Numbered from the stretch's first letter, positions 1-9,087 are shown. The stretch: DNA of 51,223 bases from an uncultured Bacteroidota bacterium (GCA_903944895.1 CAJATL010000285.1:1-51223); one strand, 5' to 3'. Numbers and translations are program-made. Notes: a model not told the origin generated them from the letters alone.

Positions 1-1
1 G

Positions 2-1186
2 CTGGTTCAGGTCGAACAAAAAATGGAGATTCTTTCGATGACGGGATTTATCGGAAAACCTGAATTTGCGAAGAAAACCCGGGGTGAGCAGTATTTTTTT
101 GTTAACCAGCGTTTTATGAAGCATCCATATCTTAACCACGCTGTTGATAGTGCTTTTGATGAGTTGATGCCCGAAAAATCGTTTCCTGCCTATTTCATTT
201 TTATCGAAATCGATCCGAAAGAAATCGACATTAACATTCATCCAACCAAAACAGAAATTAAATTTCAGGATGAGAAAACAGTTTATTCGGTTTTACGATC
301 TGCTGTTAAGCAGGCACTTGGGAAATTCAGCATTACGCCTTCAATAAATTTTGAGGTTGAGCCAACTTTTGATTTCAGGATACCACCAAAAAATCAACCT
401 ATCTTTCAGCCACAAATCAAAGTTAATCCTGATTACAACCCTTTTGAAAGGAATCAGGGCCAGCAAACCGACAGAAACCGGAGCAACCTCGAAAACTGGG
501 AAAAGCTGTTCCCCGAAAAAAATTTAAAACCCACTCAAAATCAATTTATCGAAAGGGAACCTGAAAGAATTTATTCTCAAACCGAGGCTGCTTTTGGTGA
601 AAACCTGGGAATCGAAAACACCTTTTTTCAACTGCACCGCCGGTTTATTCTTTCCCAGATAAAATCAGGGTTAATGATCATTGATCAGCAAAAAGCCCAT
701 GAACGGATTCTTTACGAGCGCTATATTGAGTTGATGGGAGCTGGTAACTCGCTGTCGCAGCAGGAATTATTTCCAATAAAACTGAGCCTCTCCCCTGCTG
801 ATGCAAGTTTACTCAATGAAATTCGTGAAGAGCTTAATCTGCTTGGCTTTAGCATTAAAAACGACGAAAAAAAATCATTCCAGTTTGTCATCGACGGAAC
901 GCCGGCAGGATTGAAACAAGCCAGCATCGACGATCTGATCGGAGGTATCCTTGAAACCTTTAAAACCAACCTGAATACCTACGATCTGGATAAAAGCGTT
1001 AATTTAGCCCGCTCGATGGCAAAAAATCTGGCTATAAAATCAGGTAAAGTACTTCAGCCCATCGAAATGCGTACGATCATTGATGAGCTTTTTGCATGTA
1101 AAATTCCTGAAGTTTCACTTGATGGAGAATCGATAGTTAACATTATTACTATCAGTGAATTATGGGACAGATTTAGCAGAAAATAA
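2..1186 (+). CDS. mutL: DNA mismatch repair protein MutL, C-terminal part (gene starts before window)
   Basis: The reading frame is open from the first base, so the gene begins upstream and only the end of the N-terminal ATPase/transducer region plus the full C-terminal dimerisation domain are present. The visible start reads like the MutL transducer domain (KxRGEQYFFVNxRFMKHPY, then DIDINIHPTKTEIKF, the usual NVHPxKxEVRF signature). A low-complexity linker at roughly 400-600 bp precedes the C-terminal domain. The endonuclease motif DQHA(x)2E(x)4E appears as DQQKAHERILYE (about 680-715), and the region where the CPHGRP metal motif is expected reads PEVSLDGES. MutL couples MutS mismatch recognition to strand removal. 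Family assignment is secure; nuclease activity is uncertain because of those substitutions. Confidence 0.95.
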   Translation: MVQVEQKMEILSMTGFIGKPEFAKKTRGEQYFFVNQRFMKHPYLNHAVDSAFDELMPEKSFPAYFIFIEIDPKEIDINIHPTKTEIKFQDEKTVYSVLRSAVKQALGKFSITPSINFEVEPTFDFRIPPKNQPIFQPQIKVNPDYNPFERNQGQQTDRNRSNLENWEKLFPEKNLKPTQNQFIEREPERIYSQTEAAFGENLGIENTFFQLHRRFILSQIKSGLMIIDQQKAHERILYERYIELMGAGNSLSQQELFPIKLSLSPADASLLNEIREELNLLGFSIKNDEKKSFQFVIDGTPAGLKQASIDDLIGGILETFKTNLNTYDLDKSVNLARSMAKNLAIKSGKVLQPIEMRTIIDELFACKIPEVSLDGESIVNIITISELWDRFSRK

Positions 1187-1234
1187 TCAATTTTTAATTC
1201 CTGAAAAGTAATTAACAAAACCAAATTTTAAATA

Positions 1235-2086
1235 ATGAGTTACGAACAATACCGACCACAAAGTTTTTCATTTTTGCCTCCGGTAGTAAAGAACCTGCTG
1301 ATTATAAACGGATTATTTTTCCTTGCAACCATTGCTTTGGAAAATGCTTTTCATTTTAAGCTTGCCGATTATTTAGGTCTTCATTATTTTCAATCCCAAA
1401 AGTTCAGCCCGTATCAGTTTATTACGTACATGTTTATGCATGCCGACTTATCGCATATCGTGTTCAATATGTTTGCATTATGGATGTTCGGCTACATTCT
1501 TGAAAATGTTTGGGGAGGAAAAAGATTTCTCATTTATTATCTTGTAACTGGAATTGGGGCAGCCTTTTTTCATTATGCAATCCTCTATTTTGAGATTAAT
1601 CCTGATGTTCTGCTCATGAACAGCATCATTGCAGATCCTTCCGCAGTTAACATCAACGCATTTTTAACGCAACATACTTTCCAGCTAAATACTTACTCGG
1701 GCCCGATTTTTTTCCAATTCCAGGAGTTTCAAAAAAATCTTGCGCTACTTAATTCAAACCCTTCAAACATCATTGCCATCGAAGGAATCAAAGGATTTAT
1801 TATCGATTATCAGCAATATTATCTTAACCTCCCAAATGTAATTGGTGCTTCAGGTGCTGTTTTTGGAATTTTGCTTGCCTTTGGAATGTTATTTCCTAAC
1901 ACGCTGCTATACATTTATTTTCTGTTCCCAATAAAGGCCAAATGGTTTGTGCTTTTTTACGGCCTTGTCGAACTTTATCTGGGCTTTACAAATTCCGACA
2001 GCAACGTTGCCCATTTTGCGCATCTTGGTGGTATGTTTTTTGGCTTTTTTATGATAAAATACTGGAAAACCAAAGGAATCAACTAA
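1235..2086 (+). CDS. Rhomboid family intramembrane serine protease (first of two)
   Basis: A polytopic membrane protein of 283 residues. The catalytic serine lies in GASG (Ser206) and the partner histidine in AHLGG (His263), the two residues of the rhomboid dyad. The HxxxN-type element HADLSHIVFN, typical of TM2, is present near residue 70. Rhomboids cleave transmembrane segments of other membrane proteins within the bilayer; the substrate here is unknown. There is a longer than usual stretch between the second and third membrane segments (about residues 120-195). It follows mutL by 48 bp and precedes a second rhomboid gene by 4 bp, so the pair is almost certainly co-transcribed. Confidence 0.92.
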   Translation: MSYEQYRPQSFSFLPPVVKNLLIINGLFFLATIALENAFHFKLADYLGLHYFQSQKFSPYQFITYMFMHADLSHIVFNMFALWMFGYILENVWGGKRFLIYYLVTGIGAAFFHYAILYFEINPDVLLMNSIIADPSAVNINAFLTQHTFQLNTYSGPIFFQFQEFQKNLALLNSNPSNIIAIEGIKGFIIDYQQYYLNLPNVIGASGAVFGILLAFGMLFPNTLLYIYFLFPIKAKWFVLFYGLVELYLGFTNSDSNVAHFAHLGGMFFGFFMIKYWKTKGIN

Positions 2087-2090
2087 AATT

Positions 2091-3023
2091 ATGTATTACC
2101 AACAGAACCCTCTCGACGACGCCAGGCAGTTTTTTAGCCGCAAATCGGTTCTTAACAAACTGATTGTTATCAATCTGGCAGTTTTTGTTATCGTCAATAT
2201 TATCAGTTTATTTTTGTGGCTTTTTAAGATCGGTACAAATGTGGAAGGCCAGGCTGGTACCTCAATCATCATCAACTTTTTAGCTGTCCCGGCAGATTTG
2301 GAATCCTTGCTATTGCGTCCCTGGACCATTTTTACCTATATGATTCTGCAGGAAAATTTCCTTCACCTGTTTTTCAACATGATGGTTTTGTATTTTGGAG
2401 GAAGGATTTTCCTTGAATATCTTGATGAACGCAAATTACTGAATACTTACATTTTAGGTGGTTTGGTAGGGGCGGGATTTTATATTGCAGCTTTTAATAT
2501 TTTTCCGGTTTTCAGCGATGACCTTCAATATTCGGTTGCTTTAGGCTCGTCGGCCTCTGTTTTGGCCATTTTGATTGCAGCCGCTACTTATGTTCCGGAA
2601 TATTCGGTGGTTTTGTTGTTTTTTGGAAGGGTAAAATTAAAATATCTTGCTTTAGTAATCATCCTGATCGATTTGTTAAGTATTTCGAAAGGCAATGCCG
2701 GCGGGCATATCGCCCATTTAGGCGGAGCTTTCTGGGGTTACCTTTTTATTTCACAGATGAAACATGGCAGAAATCTGGCTTTAAATTTCAGATGGCTAAA
2801 GTTTCGTAAAAAATTCAAAGTTTACAACAGCTCAAAAAACAAGACAAAAAGTGATCCATTGGCTGCTAAAGGCCGCCCGATGTCCGACGAAGACTATAAC
2901 GCGATGAAAAACCAGCACCAGCAAAAGATTGATAAAATTCTGGAGAAAATTTCAAAATCCGGCTACAGCAGTCTTTCGAAGGAGGAGAAAGAATTACTCT
3001 TTAGTTCGAGTAATAAAAAATAG
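2091..3023 (+). CDS. Rhomboid family intramembrane serine protease (second of two)
   Basis: A 310-residue rhomboid paralogue whose start lies 4 bp after the stop of the preceding rhomboid. The active-site serine motif is GSSAS (Ser154, where GxSG is usual) and the histidine motif is GGHIAHLGG (His206/His209); an FFNMMVLYFGG element resembles the HxxxN region. Six membrane segments are followed by a charged cytosolic tail of about 90 residues rich in Lys and Ser, ending in an SSLSKEEKELL helix of the kind seen at the end of many Bacteroidetes rhomboids. The dyad is intact, so it is probably active; the Gly to Ala change beside the serine could alter the oxyanion region. Confidence 0.9.
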   Translation: MYYQQNPLDDARQFFSRKSVLNKLIVINLAVFVIVNIISLFLWLFKIGTNVEGQAGTSIIINFLAVPADLESLLLRPWTIFTYMILQENFLHLFFNMMVLYFGGRIFLEYLDERKLLNTYILGGLVGAGFYIAAFNIFPVFSDDLQYSVALGSSASVLAILIAAATYVPEYSVVLLFFGRVKLKYLALVIILIDLLSISKGNAGGHIAHLGGAFWGYLFISQMKHGRNLALNFRWLKFRKKFKVYNSSKNKTKSDPLAAKGRPMSDEDYNAMKNQHQQKIDKILEKISKSGYSSLSKEEKELLFSSSNKK

Positions 3024-3034
3024 TTTCAGCTAAC

Positions 3035-4153
3035 ATGGCAAAAAAGAAGAAAAACGCGAAAACCTCTGGCCTGCAAAAACTATTATTCTATGTAAACCTG
3101 ATATTAGCTGTTGCGGTTTTACTTGCTTTTATTTCGCCCTATATTAATCCTCTAACCACTTCGTTACCAGCAATTTTTGGATTGTTGTTTCCAGCATTCT
3201 ATATTCTGAACTTTTTATTTTTGATGTATTGGTTGTTAAGTTGGAAGAAATATCTTATCATTCCGTTGATAGCTATGATTTTAGGCTATGGAATGTTCCT
3301 CAAAAATGTGAGGTTCACCAAAGTAAAGCCAGTAGGAAATTATTCTGAAGCACTGAAAATCGTTTCGTACAATGTCAGACTTTTCGATCAATACAAAGCA
3401 AAAGGAAACGATACCTATTTTACAAGAAATGCAATTTTTAGTTTTATTAAAAGTGAACAAGCTGATATCGTGTGTTTTCAGGAGTTTTTTCATGGTAACG
3501 AAAAATACTTTCCAACCATTGGCCCTTTCATCGAATCGCAGGCTGCGAAAAATTATCATGTCGATTACACCAAAATCGTTGGTGACTCACGTCACTATGG
3601 AATTGCCACATTCTCCACCTACCCCATCGTCAACCGGGGCGCAATTCGATTTGAGAATTCCAGGAATAATTCAGGGATTTTTACTGATGTGGTTTACAAA
3701 AATGACACCATAAGGATTTTTAATTTTCATCTTGAATCGGTAAAATTTTCAAATGCTGATTACCGGTTTGTTTCTGAATTTATTGATCCTGAAGCTCAAA
3801 ATCAAACCAATTCAAAAATCATTTTCTGGAAATTGAGAAATGCTTTTGTAAAACGTGCCGAACAGGCTAAAATCGTTGCTGACTATATCAAAGAATCTCC
3901 TCATCCAGTGATCGTTTGCGGTGACTTTAACGACACTCCATCTTCTTTTGTTTATCATACAATTTCCAATAATCTGAAGGATGCTTTCATCGAAACCGGC
4001 TCTGGAATTGGTTCGACCTATGCCGGAGATATTCCGTTTTTACGTATCGATTACATGCTTCACAGCCCGCAACTCGATCCTTTCAAGTACCAGAAACACG
4101 CATGTAACTATTCCGACCATTACCCGGTTTCGTGTTATTTTAAAATTAAATAA
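3035..4153 (+). CDS. Membrane-anchored endonuclease/exonuclease/phosphatase (EEP) family protein
   Basis: 372 residues. A lysine-rich start is followed by two to three N-terminal membrane segments (about residues 15-100), then an EEP (DNase I-like) domain. Family signatures visible are SYNVRLFD, DIVCFQEF (metal-binding Glu), CGDFNDTPSS (Asp/Asn pair) and the terminal SDHYPV (Asp361, His362). EEP enzymes hydrolyse phosphodiesters in nucleic acids, sphingomyelin or inositol phosphates; the sequence does not decide the substrate, although the membrane anchor suggests the domain faces the periplasm. It follows the rhomboid gene by 11 bp and probably belongs to the same transcript. Confidence 0.9.
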   Translation: MAKKKKNAKTSGLQKLLFYVNLILAVAVLLAFISPYINPLTTSLPAIFGLLFPAFYILNFLFLMYWLLSWKKYLIIPLIAMILGYGMFLKNVRFTKVKPVGNYSEALKIVSYNVRLFDQYKAKGNDTYFTRNAIFSFIKSEQADIVCFQEFFHGNEKYFPTIGPFIESQAAKNYHVDYTKIVGDSRHYGIATFSTYPIVNRGAIRFENSRNNSGIFTDVVYKNDTIRIFNFHLESVKFSNADYRFVSEFIDPEAQNQTNSKIIFWKLRNAFVKRAEQAKIVADYIKESPHPVIVCGDFNDTPSSFVYHTISNNLKDAFIETGSGIGSTYAGDIPFLRIDYMLHSPQLDPFKYQKHACNYSDHYPVSCYFKIK

Positions 4154-4211
4154 TTACTGGATTTTGAAGTAAAAAGCTACTATTTTTGCTTTTTTAGAAA
4201 ATCATCTATCA

Positions 4212-6233
4212 TTGAAATTTAATTTAACATCAGAATACAAGCCCACAGGCGACCAACCCGAAGCAATCAGACAACTTGTTGAAGGTTTAAATCGTGAAGA
4301 CCCTGCACAGGTGCTACTTGGGGTAACCGGCTCGGGTAAAACCTTTACAATTGCCAATGTTATCAGTCAGGTTGACAGACCTGCTTTAATTCTTAGCCAC
4401 AACAAAACACTTGCAGCCCAGCTTTATGGTGAATTTAAATTGTTTTTCCCTGAAAATGCTGTCGAGTATTTCGTGTCCTATTATGATTATTACCAGCCGG
4501 AGGCTTTTCTTCCTGCATCGAACACATACATCGAAAAAGATTTATCGATAAATGATGAAATTGAAAAACTCCGGTTGAGCACAACCTCATCACTGCTATC
4601 GGGGCGTCGCGATGTAATTGTGGTTTCATCGGTTTCATGCATTTATGGAATGGGTAATCCGGACGATTTCAGCAGTAATGTCATCGTTTTAAGAGTCGGA
4701 CAGATAATTTCGAGAAATAAATTACTTTACGATTTGGTTGGGAGTTTGTACTCCCGCAATGAGATCGAATTTAGCAGGGGTAATTTCAGGGTTAAGGGCG
4801 ATACCATTGATGTTTTTCCGGCTTACGCAGATTTTTCGTACCGCATCAATATGTGGGGCGATGAAATTGAAGAACTGTTTTCTTTTGACCCAGTTAGTGG
4901 CAAAACCACCGCTGAATTTGAAGAAATGACCATTTATCCGGCAAATATTTTCGTTACCTCCAAAGAGAAAATGAAATCTTCGGTCATCGAAATCCAGAAT
5001 GACCTTTTCAAACAAACCGATTATTTTAGAAATATTGGAAGGCACAGCGAGTCAAAACGCCTTGAAGACCGCGTGACTTATGATATCGAAATGATGAAAG
5101 AACTCGGCTATTGTTCCGGTATCGAAAATTATTCGCGCTATTTTGACGGACGCAAGCCAGGCACCAGGCCATTTTGCCTCCTCGATTACTTCCCCGACGA
5201 TTTTCTTCTGGTTATCGACGAAAGTCATGTTACGATTCCTCAAATCAGGGCAATGTACGGAGGTGACCGTTCGCGCAAACAAACGTTGGTCGAATATGGT
5301 TTTCGGTTACCTTCAGCTATGGATAACCGCCCTCTAAAGTTTGATGAGTTTGAAGCAATAACCGGACAGACGATTTATGTGAGCGCAACCCCCGCAGAAT
5401 ACGAATTACAACGTTGTGAAGGCATTATTGTTGAGCAACTTATCAGGCCGACAGGGCTTCTTGACCCGATTATTGAGGTAAGGCCAAGCCTGAACCAGAT
5501 TGATGATCTGCTCGATGAAATCGATCGCGTGATTAAACAAAATGAACGGGTTCTGGTAACAACACTTACAAAGCGAATGGCCGAAGAACTCACTAAATAT
5601 CTCACTAAAGTTCAGATTAAAACCCGCTACATCCACTCCGACGTTGACACCATCGAACGTGTCGAAATTATGAGAGATTTGCGACTTGGAACTTTTGATG
5701 TTTTGGTTGGTGTAAATCTTTTGCGCGAAGGCCTCGATTTACCGGAAGTTTCGCTGGTGGCAATTTTAGATGCTGATAAAGAAGGTTTTTTGCGTTCAGA
5801 ACGATCGCTCACCCAAACCGCAGGACGTGCCGCAAGAAATATTAATGCACGCGTTATCTTTTACGCCGATGTCATGACCAATTCGATGCAAAAAACTATT
5901 GATGAAACCCTCAGAAGACGGGAAAAACAACTCAAATACAACATCGAAAACAATATTACGCCCCGGCAAATGATTAAATCGATTGATTCGATTTTAGGTC
6001 AGACTTCCGTAGCCAGGGGAAAATCGGACCATCGTAAAACTTACATCGAAAATACCAGCATCGATGTTGCAGCAGACCCTGTTGTAGCCTACATGAACAA
6101 AGATCAAATTGCAAAATCAATACAAAAAACGCGAAAAAAAATGGAAGATGCTGTTAAAGAACTTGATTTTATCTCGGCTGCAAATTTCAGAGACGAACTT
6201 TTTGGGCTCGAAAAGTTGTTACACAATAAATAA
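4212..6233 (+). CDS. uvrB: UvrABC system protein B (excinuclease subunit)
   Basis: 673 residues, the usual length of UvrB. The Walker A motif GVTGSGKT (residues 37-44), the beta-hairpin element YYDYYQPEAFLP, the DESH box, helicase motif VGVNLLREGLDLPEV and the TAGRAARN motif are all present, and a C-terminal UVR motif (about residues 635-670, AANFRDELF) binds UvrC. UvrB receives damaged DNA from UvrA, verifies the lesion and recruits UvrC for incision. The start is taken at a TTG codon (TTGAAATTTAAT) because it aligns with the conserved MKFxLxSxYKPTGDQPxAI start of the family and no in-frame ATG lies nearby. It stands alone, with about 330 bp of non-coding DNA downstream. Confidence 0.97.
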   Translation: MKFNLTSEYKPTGDQPEAIRQLVEGLNREDPAQVLLGVTGSGKTFTIANVISQVDRPALILSHNKTLAAQLYGEFKLFFPENAVEYFVSYYDYYQPEAFLPASNTYIEKDLSINDEIEKLRLSTTSSLLSGRRDVIVVSSVSCIYGMGNPDDFSSNVIVLRVGQIISRNKLLYDLVGSLYSRNEIEFSRGNFRVKGDTIDVFPAYADFSYRINMWGDEIEELFSFDPVSGKTTAEFEEMTIYPANIFVTSKEKMKSSVIEIQNDLFKQTDYFRNIGRHSESKRLEDRVTYDIEMMKELGYCSGIENYSRYFDGRKPGTRPFCLLDYFPDDFLLVIDESHVTIPQIRAMYGGDRSRKQTLVEYGFRLPSAMDNRPLKFDEFEAITGQTIYVSATPAEYELQRCEGIIVEQLIRPTGLLDPIIEVRPSLNQIDDLLDEIDRVIKQNERVLVTTLTKRMAEELTKYLTKVQIKTRYIHSDVDTIERVEIMRDLRLGTFDVLVGVNLLREGLDLPEVSLVAILDADKEGFLRSERSLTQTAGRAARNINARVIFYADVMTNSMQKTIDETLRRREKQLKYNIENNITPRQMIKSIDSILGQTSVARGKSDHRKTYIENTSIDVAADPVVAYMNKDQIAKSIQKTRKKMEDAVKELDFISAANFRDELFGLEKLLHNK

Positions 6234-6562
6234 CTAATTTACAGTGCATTATCACACTTTCGAACAATAGAAAATTCTAAACTAAACTGACAAATAATAA
6301 ATGGCGAAACAATCTTTACTTCACATGTTAAAATATTGATATATTTGTGGAGTGCGTTTTAACTTGACACGCTATTTAGAGAAATGAAAATGCTGAAATT
6401 CAAAATGAAAAGTGATTTGCAATTCCCGGAAATTTAAAATTGGAATATTAAATTTAAAATATTGATTTATAATTACTTATGGTAATTGGCATAATTAATG
6501 AAAACCTAATCAGGTCATTTACTTTGAGAATCATAAGTACGAAGTAAAAATTAGTTGGAATC
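6234..6562 (+). promoter_or_regulatory. Non-coding spacer with candidate promoter of the exopolysaccharide locus
   Basis: 329 bp without a credible gene between uvrB and the receiver gene. It is very AT-rich. TATATTTG at 6340-6347 matches the Bacteroidetes -7 element TAnnTTTG, but I see no good -33 TTTG at the right distance, so the promoter call is tentative. The long leader that would result (about 210 nt) shows no riboswitch I recognise. Confidence 0.35.
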
Positions 6563-7078
6563 ATGAAAAAGATACTTGCAATTGATGATGAAAAGGCAAT
6601 CCGGCTAATACTGGAAACTTCGTTAAAAAAAAAGTACAACGTAACAACCAAAAATGACGGTGAAGAAGGATACAATTGGATGGTCAAGGAAAAGATAATT
6701 CCCGACCTCATCATTTGCGATATTCAAATGCCAAATTTAGATGGTTATGAATTTTTAAAAAGAGTAAGGAACAGTGGTTTTTTTGGTGACATCCCGATTA
6801 TCATGCTTTCAGGTGAAGAACAAAGCAAGGAACGTGTTAAGTGTTACCAGTTAAAAGCTCAGGATTATCTTACAAAACCATTTAATCCGGTTGAACTGAT
6901 TGAATTGATCGAAAAAAACCTGGACTCAAAAATCAGGGTAAGAAATTACGGGTTGAATAGTGGCGATAAATATTATTACTACAGAATGGGGGCGCTCGAC
7001 TTCATGACAGAAACTACCGACGCGAGCGAGATAGAAACGAGATTAAAGGAGAAGTTTTTAAGCCGGGAAGATTTTTAA
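6563..7078 (+). CDS. Single-domain response regulator (REC) with short C-terminal extension
   Basis: 171 residues. Residues 1-118 form a canonical receiver domain: acidic pair Asp8/Asp9, phosphoacceptor Asp53 in ICDIQMP, Ser83 and Lys105 in DYLTKPFN. The remaining 50 or so residues have no recognisable DNA-binding output. It is therefore likely to act through protein contact, as the signalling input of the polysaccharide locus whose first gene it is. No histidine kinase lies next to it. The next gene starts 23 bp downstream and carries a degenerate receiver, so the two may heterodimerise (inference). Confidence 0.88.
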   Translation: MKKILAIDDEKAIRLILETSLKKKYNVTTKNDGEEGYNWMVKEKIIPDLIICDIQMPNLDGYEFLKRVRNSGFFGDIPIIMLSGEEQSKERVKCYQLKAQDYLTKPFNPVELIELIEKNLDSKIRVRNYGLNSGDKYYYYRMGALDFMTETTDASEIETRLKEKFLSREDF

Positions 7079-7101
7079 AAGAATTTTTCAAAAATCAGGA
7101 G

Positions 7102-8271
7102 ATGAAAAATAAAAGTGCTAAAATATCCATTTTGTACATTGGCAGTGCCCCTGATACACTAAAATCGCTAAGCGAAGCTGATTATTTTTCGATTACCCAA
7201 AAAGAAAACAGCCTTGACGCGTTTAACCATGTCAGAAAACACCATGATATTGAAGCCATCATTTCTGAGGTACATCTTCCGGGAGCAAATGGATTTGATA
7301 CTTTTAAATTATTCACCAAGCACGAAATTTGTAAACAAAAGCCATTCATCCTGTTTGCTCAGGAATATGAGTCTGAATTACCCTTTAAAGCGCTATCAGA
7401 AGGTTTGGATGACTATTACCTGACCCCAGTTGACAACAACAGAATCAGGGAACGTTTGCAATTCTTATTTAAAAATAAGACAGATTCAAATGTTCCATTT
7501 ATTGAAACTGATCCGGTAATCCCTTATCATACGCCATTTTTAAAACGGATATTCGATATCGTAGTAGCATTTATTGCGTTAGTGTTATTATCTCCATTAA
7601 TGCTATTAGTCATTATTGCTATCAAAATTGAATCGAAAGGGCCATTTTATTACATTTCACCAAGGGCAGGTGCAAATTTTAAGGTTTTTGGGTTTATTAA
7701 ATTCCGATCGATGTACTGCGGATCAGATTCAAGCAAAAAGCTCAAAGAACTCAGTCATCTTAATCAATATGTTGCAAAGGATTATGAGACAGTATGTTCA
7801 GAATGTGAGAAACTTCCACACAGCGAATTTTGTTCACCGATTCTGTACATTAAAGGTGAGAGAATATGTGAAAATCTTTACATCAAGCAAAAAAATACTG
7901 AACAGGCATTTATGAAATTGGAAAATGACCCACGCATTACAAAAGTCGGGAAATTTATCAGGAATACCAGTATTGATGAATTGCCTCAGTTGTTTAATAT
8001 CCTAAAGGGTGATATGTCAATTGTAGGTAACAGGCCGTTGCCAGTAAATGAAGCAGAGAAACTTACAGTCGATTTCAGGGCAAAACGATTTGAGACAGCA
8101 GCCGGGCTAACCGGGTTATGGCAAGTTGAACAACGCGGAAAAAATGGTCCAATGTCGGAAGAAGAAAGATTTAGGCGTGATAACGAATACGCCAAAAATA
8201 ATTCGTTTTTAGGCGATCTCAAATTGATTCTCAGAACGTTCAAAATTATCATTCAGCGTGCAAATGTTTAA
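7102..8271 (+). CDS. Initiating sugar-phosphate transferase fused to an N-terminal pseudo-receiver domain
   Basis: 389 residues. Residues 5-125 fold-match a receiver domain but the phosphoacceptor position is Glu56 (ISEVHLP) and the conserved Lys is Thr108 (YYLTP), so it cannot be phosphorylated in the usual way. One membrane helix (about 148-175) leads into a bacterial sugar transferase domain (PF02397 type): KFRSMY, DPRITKVGKFIR, TSIDELPQLFNILKGDMSIVGN and GLTGLWQV. Such enzymes transfer a sugar phosphate from a nucleotide sugar to undecaprenyl phosphate, starting the repeat unit. Between KFRSMY and DPRIT there is an insertion of about 70 residues with Cys232, Cys235, Cys244 and Cys256. Sugar specificity cannot be told. 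Confidence 0.9.
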   Translation: MKNKSAKISILYIGSAPDTLKSLSEADYFSITQKENSLDAFNHVRKHHDIEAIISEVHLPGANGFDTFKLFTKHEICKQKPFILFAQEYESELPFKALSEGLDDYYLTPVDNNRIRERLQFLFKNKTDSNVPFIETDPVIPYHTPFLKRIFDIVVAFIALVLLSPLMLLVIIAIKIESKGPFYYISPRAGANFKVFGFIKFRSMYCGSDSSKKLKELSHLNQYVAKDYETVCSECEKLPHSEFCSPILYIKGERICENLYIKQKNTEQAFMKLENDPRITKVGKFIRNTSIDELPQLFNILKGDMSIVGNRPLPVNEAEKLTVDFRAKRFETAAGLTGLWQVEQRGKNGPMSEEERFRRDNEYAKNNSFLGDLKLILRTFKIIIQRANV

Positions 8272-8290
8272 ATCAAATTTAAATTTAAGG

Positions 8291-9085
8291 ATGTCCTTTT
8301 TGAAGATTAAGAATTTAATAAGATTCTCCTTGTTTACGTTTTTAATCATTTTGCCAGGGTTTATTAATGCCCAAACTGAAGTTGAAGAACCTGCCGTCAA
8401 CAAACCAACAAAATTTGACCCATTGGTGGATAATATTTTAGATAAACTACCACCTCTTCAAATCCTGATTGATTCAGCAGTAAGACATGCTCCTTGGGTT
8501 AGAATTTCTGATGTTGAAATTAGCATGATGCGATACAATATTAAAAATGCAAAAATAGAATGGACAAGGAATCTCGGTTTCATGGGTGAGTTACTTACAG
8601 GAAATTTATACCAGTTTTCAAACAACCAAACTTCCGGATCAACACCTAATGAGTTTATAACCAACAGATATGAATATGCTTATCATGTTGGTCTATACTA
8701 CAGAATGCCTATCAACGCTATAATAGGTCAAAAGAACAATGTAAATATTGCAAAAAGAGAATTGGAGAAAAATATCCTACTCAAAGAGGAAAGATCAATG
8801 GCCATAAGAAAGGAGGTAATTTTAGTTTATCAGGATCTGCTGATGAGACAAGAGTTGCTTAAAATCAAAAATGAATCTCAATTGACTACACGCATGCAAG
8901 TACAAATGGCTGAAATTGAATTTAAAAATGGCACCATTAAAATAGCTGAGCTTGCAAGACTTGTTGATATTAATGCAATTAACAGTTATTCATACAAAGA
9001 GGAAACTTTTTTGTTTTATCGGCAGTATTTAATACTTGAAGAGTTGGTAGGAATGAAATTTAATTTAATCAGTGAAATCGAATAG
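8291..9085 (+). CDS. Short TolC-family-like outer-membrane protein of the polysaccharide locus
   Basis: 264 residues from the ATG at 8291; the frame is also open from GTG 8258 and ATG 8264, which would overlap the previous gene. I chose 8291 because it gives a standard signal peptide (basic start, hydrophobic core, cleavage near FINA-Q). The mature part is mostly helical with heptad-like spacing and the phrase AEIEFKNGTIKIAELARLVD resembles the helices of TolC-type outer-membrane factors, but the length is about half of a usual TolC repeat pair. It lies 2 bp before the chain-length determinant gene. I infer a periplasmic or outer-membrane role in export; a TolC assignment is likely but not certain. 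Confidence 0.6.
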   Translation: MSFLKIKNLIRFSLFTFLIILPGFINAQTEVEEPAVNKPTKFDPLVDNILDKLPPLQILIDSAVRHAPWVRISDVEISMMRYNIKNAKIEWTRNLGFMGELLTGNLYQFSNNQTSGSTPNEFITNRYEYAYHVGLYYRMPINAIIGQKNNVNIAKRELEKNILLKEERSMAIRKEVILVYQDLLMRQELLKIKNESQLTTRMQVQMAEIEFKNGTIKIAELARLVDINAINSYSYKEETFLFYRQYLILEELVGMKFNLISEIE

Positions 9086-9087
9086 AA

